Of a stretch of DNA of 64,000 bases, positions 60,681-64,000 are shown piece after piece (position 1 is the first letter of the stretch; each line of letters begins with the position of its first letter). Both the position numbers and the translations under genes were made by a program. The DNA lies in assembly GCF_030272615.1 (NCBI RefSeq), contig NC_081405.1, positions 468,894,008 through 468,958,007 of the forward strand. Direction: 5' to 3'. This DNA is from Cryptomeria japonica (Eukaryota; Streptophyta; Pinopsida; Cupressales; Cupressaceae). The notes beneath the pieces were generated by a model. It did not search any database, was not told the DNA's origin, and was given only the letters and a program-made list of their open reading frames with translations.

Positions 60681-61589
60681 CTAAGTGATTGACTCAATAT
60701 TAGATATTTTAGATAAATAAGAGGTTTGGATTTCCTGTGAAAGTAAGGTGTGAAATATATATGTGGCTATAGGAAAATCCAAAGAACTTGTGGATAGAAG
60801 GAGAGTATACAAAGGACATATTGGTATACCAGATGATTGTTGAGTTGCTCCATAATGATTTCCTATGATGTTAGAGAGTACCTTATCATCTTCTTGGATT
60901 TTTATGAATGATTCCCTAGTCAACATCATAAGTTGTTGAACAAAATTAAATTCCTCAGCTTCTTCTCCTATATCTAGCCATACTACTTTCTCTTGATCAA
61001 GTTGTGGTTGTGCTAGAGAATAAAGTGCAAGAGTTTTAGTAGTGATACCATCTGAAATGGTCATGTCCCCTGATCTACAACCTATGTATGCATCAATTGT
61101 AGCAAGCCAAGGTCTTCCCAAAATGATTGGATATCCCCATAATGTTGCTTTAGGAGAGAGTATCATAAAATCATCTGGATATTCCCAAGAATATAGTGTG
61201 ACAACAGTATCCTCAACCATCCCATCAGGTCAGACAATGGAGCTATCTGCAAGTTGTAGGACTGTTGGGGTAGACCTAAGGCTAGTAATATTGAGTTGTT
61301 GCATGGTATCCTTGGTCATCACATTTATGGATGCTCCCAAATCTATTAGGGCATTTTTAATTTGAGTTCCATTGATGACTACCTTCACAACAAGACTTCT
61401 TGGGTTAGAATATTTAGGGACAACAACTTTTCCTAACATAATATCAGGTAGTTGCCCTACTACATGTACTGTTTGTGGGTCCTTTTTCTTCCATCCATGT
61501 TTTTTTAAACATGCCTCCTTAATAGCTTGAAACAATAGAATCTTTACACATATATGTTTTAATTGATCAATAAGATCAAAATCTGTCAT
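60681..61589 (-). pseudogene. Aspartic protease region of the Athila-like element
   Basis: Minus strand. The stretch KNALIDLGASINVMTKDTM (active site at 61329-61343) is the retropepsin pattern of this lineage, with the DLGAS variant. ILGRPWLATIDAYIGCRSGDM follows at the usual distance. One stop separates 61230 and 61220. The N-terminal part, with VVGQLPDIMLGKVVVPKY, is the usual gag-protease spacer. It would cleave the gag-pol polyprotein. Confidence 0.8.
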
Positions 61590-61599
61590 CCTACTATCT

Positions 61600-63300
61600 A
61601 GACACTTCTACTTGCAATCTTTAAGGAAATGGAGGTGTTCTAATAGGTGTGCCTGAAGTCTTAGATTGAGGTACCTACTTAGGGTTTTTAGGTTCATTAG
61701 GTGTAGTATCTTGAGCAATCTCCTCAAATGGTAATTCTGTTATAAATGGAGGAGATGGGGTAGGCAAAGTTGTTCCCGACCATAAGTGAATATCACTTAA
61801 ATTAAGAGAATGTGCAAGATATTGATTACGATCAACTAAATAAACTTGCTTTTATTGTTGAGGTTTTCTATTGGGATTTGGCATAGGCTATGTTGGCAGT
61901 TGAATTGTCTTGGGTGGAGTAGCATTAGGAGTTGGTGGCATTAAAGCTAGTTTTTGGGACTATTGTTGTGGCTGTAGGAAACCTAATGATTGGTTTGACC
62001 ATTGCTGACCTCCCCTCCATTATGGTGATTGTTGCCACTTACCTTGAGGTGGTGACCAATTCCCTTGTGGTTTTTGCCATTGAAAGGAAGGGCTATGATA
62101 ATTGGGCCAAGGGTTTTGAGAGCTATTCCAAGACTGAGGAATATAATTCCTAAAATTTTCTGATTATTTTATGCATTAAAGTTCATATAAGGACTAGAAA
62201 AAGACAATGGATCTTGCAGCATACCTTGTCTCAGAGGCCAAGGCCTTCATTGTACAACATAAAAGAGTTATTCATCATCTCCATAGATTGGCTTGAAATC
62301 TAGAGGAGCTTGCTGGCTATCAATTTTAGCGAGGAGTTTGCACTTGCAGTCCTTTTTCTTTTGTTGACAATGAGGACAAAACTTAGTGAGCATGGCCTCT
62401 GCTTCTTCATGCTTCTTCCTTGCTTGAAGTGTATCCAACTAAGTAGCCATATTGTTAATAATATCCTCTATAAAGTCTTTTAGCAGATGAGTTATCTCCA
62501 TCCTTGAAACTATTGTAGATGCTTTTGGTGTTGAAGAGCCAGGCCTATAGTGTCTTCCTTTCTTGGCTGAAGTTCTGGAATATTTTTAACACATCTTCCT
62601 AATGTCATCCCATTGAAATTGAGTAATGTCTCCTCCTCCCATGAGGTCTAATGAGTTAACATAATCCTCATTTATTCCCCTTAGAAAAATCAATTTCAAG
62701 GATTCTTCACTCAAGGTGTTGTTGCTTGGATTTCCTGACACTGAACAAAAACCTCTGAAGATAATATTCTAGACTCTCATCTTCTTTTTGTGTCATCTGG
62801 AAGATATCATCACTATGTCAATCCATTCCCCTGCAATAATCTTTGTACTCCTCGAATAATTTTTCCTTCATTTCATCCCAGGTAGTGATTACATCTCTAT
62901 CTAAACTCATAAACCACCTATGAGCAACTTCTTTCAGAGTAGCAGGGAATAACTTGAGTTTATGGGCATCAGTGGTATAGTCATAACTTCTACAAAGGAT
63001 GTCAAATTTGAATAGAAAGGTATCTAGATCTTTTGTGACCAAGCCATAAAAATTTGGAACAGAGGAGGCTGGTATATTCTTCAAGTTTGCATTATCATGT
63101 TGGTCAGGAATAGGAAACTCAAATGTTGGGTTCATAGGCAGAGGTGGAGGATTTGCTACCATTGGTCCTTGATAAAGAACCAAAGGTAAAATATTTTTCT
63201 CAGGGGGTTCATTTAAGAGGTCAAGGTCTCCCTCTAACAAATAGAAAACACCTTGGTTTCTAACTCACACGAAATTTTATGCAAAAGGATTTAATTGTGG
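61600..63300 (-). pseudogene. gag of the Athila-like element (broken)
   Basis: Minus strand. The core at 63240-62818 shows the retrotransposon gag domain pattern: IPASSVPNFYGLVTKDLDTFLFKF, LKLFPATLKEVAHRWFMSL, WDEMKEKLFEEY. Downstream to 61600 the frame is broken by many stops. A Cys-rich CPHCQQKKKDCKC segment near 62390-62345 may be the nucleic-acid-binding part, and a Gln/Trp/Pro-rich stretch lies around 62110-62020. No clear ATG was chosen for the start. The plus-strand ORF at 61932-62153 is a shadow. Confidence 0.75.
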
Positions 63301-63478
63301 TGCTTGATCTAATCTTATGTCATGAGTGGAATGCGAGGGAAGAAATCTTCCTAATGCATCTCTTCTTCTTCTTCTTCTATGCATACAGATTTGATGAAGG
63401 TATCCTAAGAGATAACTCTTAAAGAAATCTAAGAAAGCTTAAAACTAATGGTTACAATAGGTTCTTAGTTTGGCACCA

Positions 63479-63496
63479 TCCCCGACAATGGTGCCA
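63479..63496 (-). other. Primer binding site of the Athila-like element
   Basis: On the minus strand TGGCACCATTGTCGGGGA lies four bases inside the 5' LTR boundary at 63501. It resembles TGGCGCCGTTGCCGGGGA-type primer sites of plant Athila/Tat elements. Confidence 0.82.
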
Positions 63497-63500
63497 AAAA

Positions 63501-64000
63501 TGTTGGTCCTCACAACTGAAATGACAACTAGGTTATAGAAACTTAATTCAAGGATTGGACATCCTTACTGAATAAGTAGTTTTCCTGTAGCAAAGGCTCA
63601 TTTACTTTATCGACTAGGGATGTAAACTTGAAATAGACCAGCACTATATGTGCACTAAGTTCAAATTGCAACCATTCTATGCTACTGGTGGAAAAGGAAA
63701 TTCTCTGAAATAAATGTGAAAAAACATGATGAATGAATACTTTATCAGAACTTACAACTGAAAGTAACTTATGCAATTGCTACCAAATAAGAATGTTCTG
63801 GCTAGTGGATAGGAACTACTTTGCCCATTGTGGCTGCAAGAACAAACACATGAGCTATTTCCAGTGGTTGCAAGAATAGTTGAATGCCAAAACAACAACT
63901 ATTGCAAGATGGAAATTAACTAAATTACACAAAGGGACTACTCATCAAGTGGGCCCCCTTGGGTGAGTATATCGAGAACTCTAGATAACAATTGATAAGA
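63501..64000 (-). repeat. 5' LTR of the Athila-like element, partial
   Basis: It begins TGTTGGTCCTCAC on the plus strand and matches 53646 onward. By comparison with the other LTR (1226 bp), about 700 bases lie beyond the window. Confidence 0.88.

Larger units (their letters stand above)
53646..64000 (-). mobile_element. Athila/Tat-like Ty3/gypsy element, cut by the window end
   Basis: Minus-strand element: 3' LTR 53646-54871, PPT, extra ORF region, integrase, RNase H, RT, protease, gag, primer site 63479-63496, and the first 500 bases of the 5' LTR (63501-64000). The LTRs share their TGTTGGT(T/C)CTCACAACT end and following sequence. The PBS type, the DLGASIN-type protease and the long 3' region after integrase fit the Athila/Tat group. 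It is inactive: stops, frameshifts and lost catalytic residues. By eye the LTR copies differ by more than 10% over the first 150 bases, so it is old. ATGAT at 53641-53645 may be the left target-site copy. Confidence 0.88.

Overview
This window is intergenic DNA from a large, repeat-rich plant nuclear genome. I recognise no host protein-coding gene, tRNA or rRNA gene. It is AT-rich and made of layered LTR retrotransposons of the Ty1/copia and Ty3/gypsy types. Several have very long LTRs (4.2-4.9 kb), and four are reduced to solo LTRs. The long-LTR chromovirus and the style of nesting would suit a gymnosperm-sized genome, but that is inference; nothing in the window fixes the species.

Layout. 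1-2.7 kb: AT-rich repeats, microsatellites and a 1.2 kb solo copia-type LTR (727-1924, minus strand). 2724-7060: a 4.3 kb solo LTR with target-site duplication AATGT, inside the LTR of a decayed minus-strand copia element whose remains run from about 2.3 to 9.6 kb. 9.6-10.8 kb: AT-rich leader-like DNA with a 260-bp tandem duplication.

10,775-48,901 is one plus-strand copia element spread over 38 kb by nested insertions, and its whole history can be read. (1) The copia element has LTRs of about 1.5 kb, a tRNA-iMet primer site and a PPT. (2) A minus-strand element with only a gag-like gene (12511-39091; called element X here; LTRs about 2.3-2.4 kb, TSD TGACC) landed in the copia gag gene. (3) Its left LTR then received a 4.28 kb solo LTR (13084-17365, TSD TCAAC) and an 810-bp solo LTR (18846-19655, TSD TATGA). 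(4) Its right LTR received a complete, young 14.6 kb chromovirus-like gypsy element (22388-37022, TSD GATGC). (5) A diverged solo LTR of that same gypsy family (43095-47249, minus strand) sits between the copia RNase H region and its PPT. The two LTRs of X serve as empty-site controls for each other's insertions.

48.9-53.6 kb: continuation of the leader-like repeats, a probable LTR, and a relic gypsy gag/protease region on the minus strand. 53,646 to the window end: a minus-strand Athila/Tat-like gypsy element with its 3' LTR, an extra 3' ORF region, integrase, RNase H, RT, protease, gag, primer site and the start of its 5' LTR, which the window cuts.

The most unusual signals are: (a) the GC-rich array of seven to eight short palindromes inside each LTR of the young gypsy element, followed by paired palindromic telobox motifs that are also kept in a diverged family member; (b) the young element's single 1.6 kb-codon gag-pol frame, interrupted by six in-frame TAG codons and by no frameshift, TAA or TGA; and (c) the fully resolvable nest with reciprocal empty sites.
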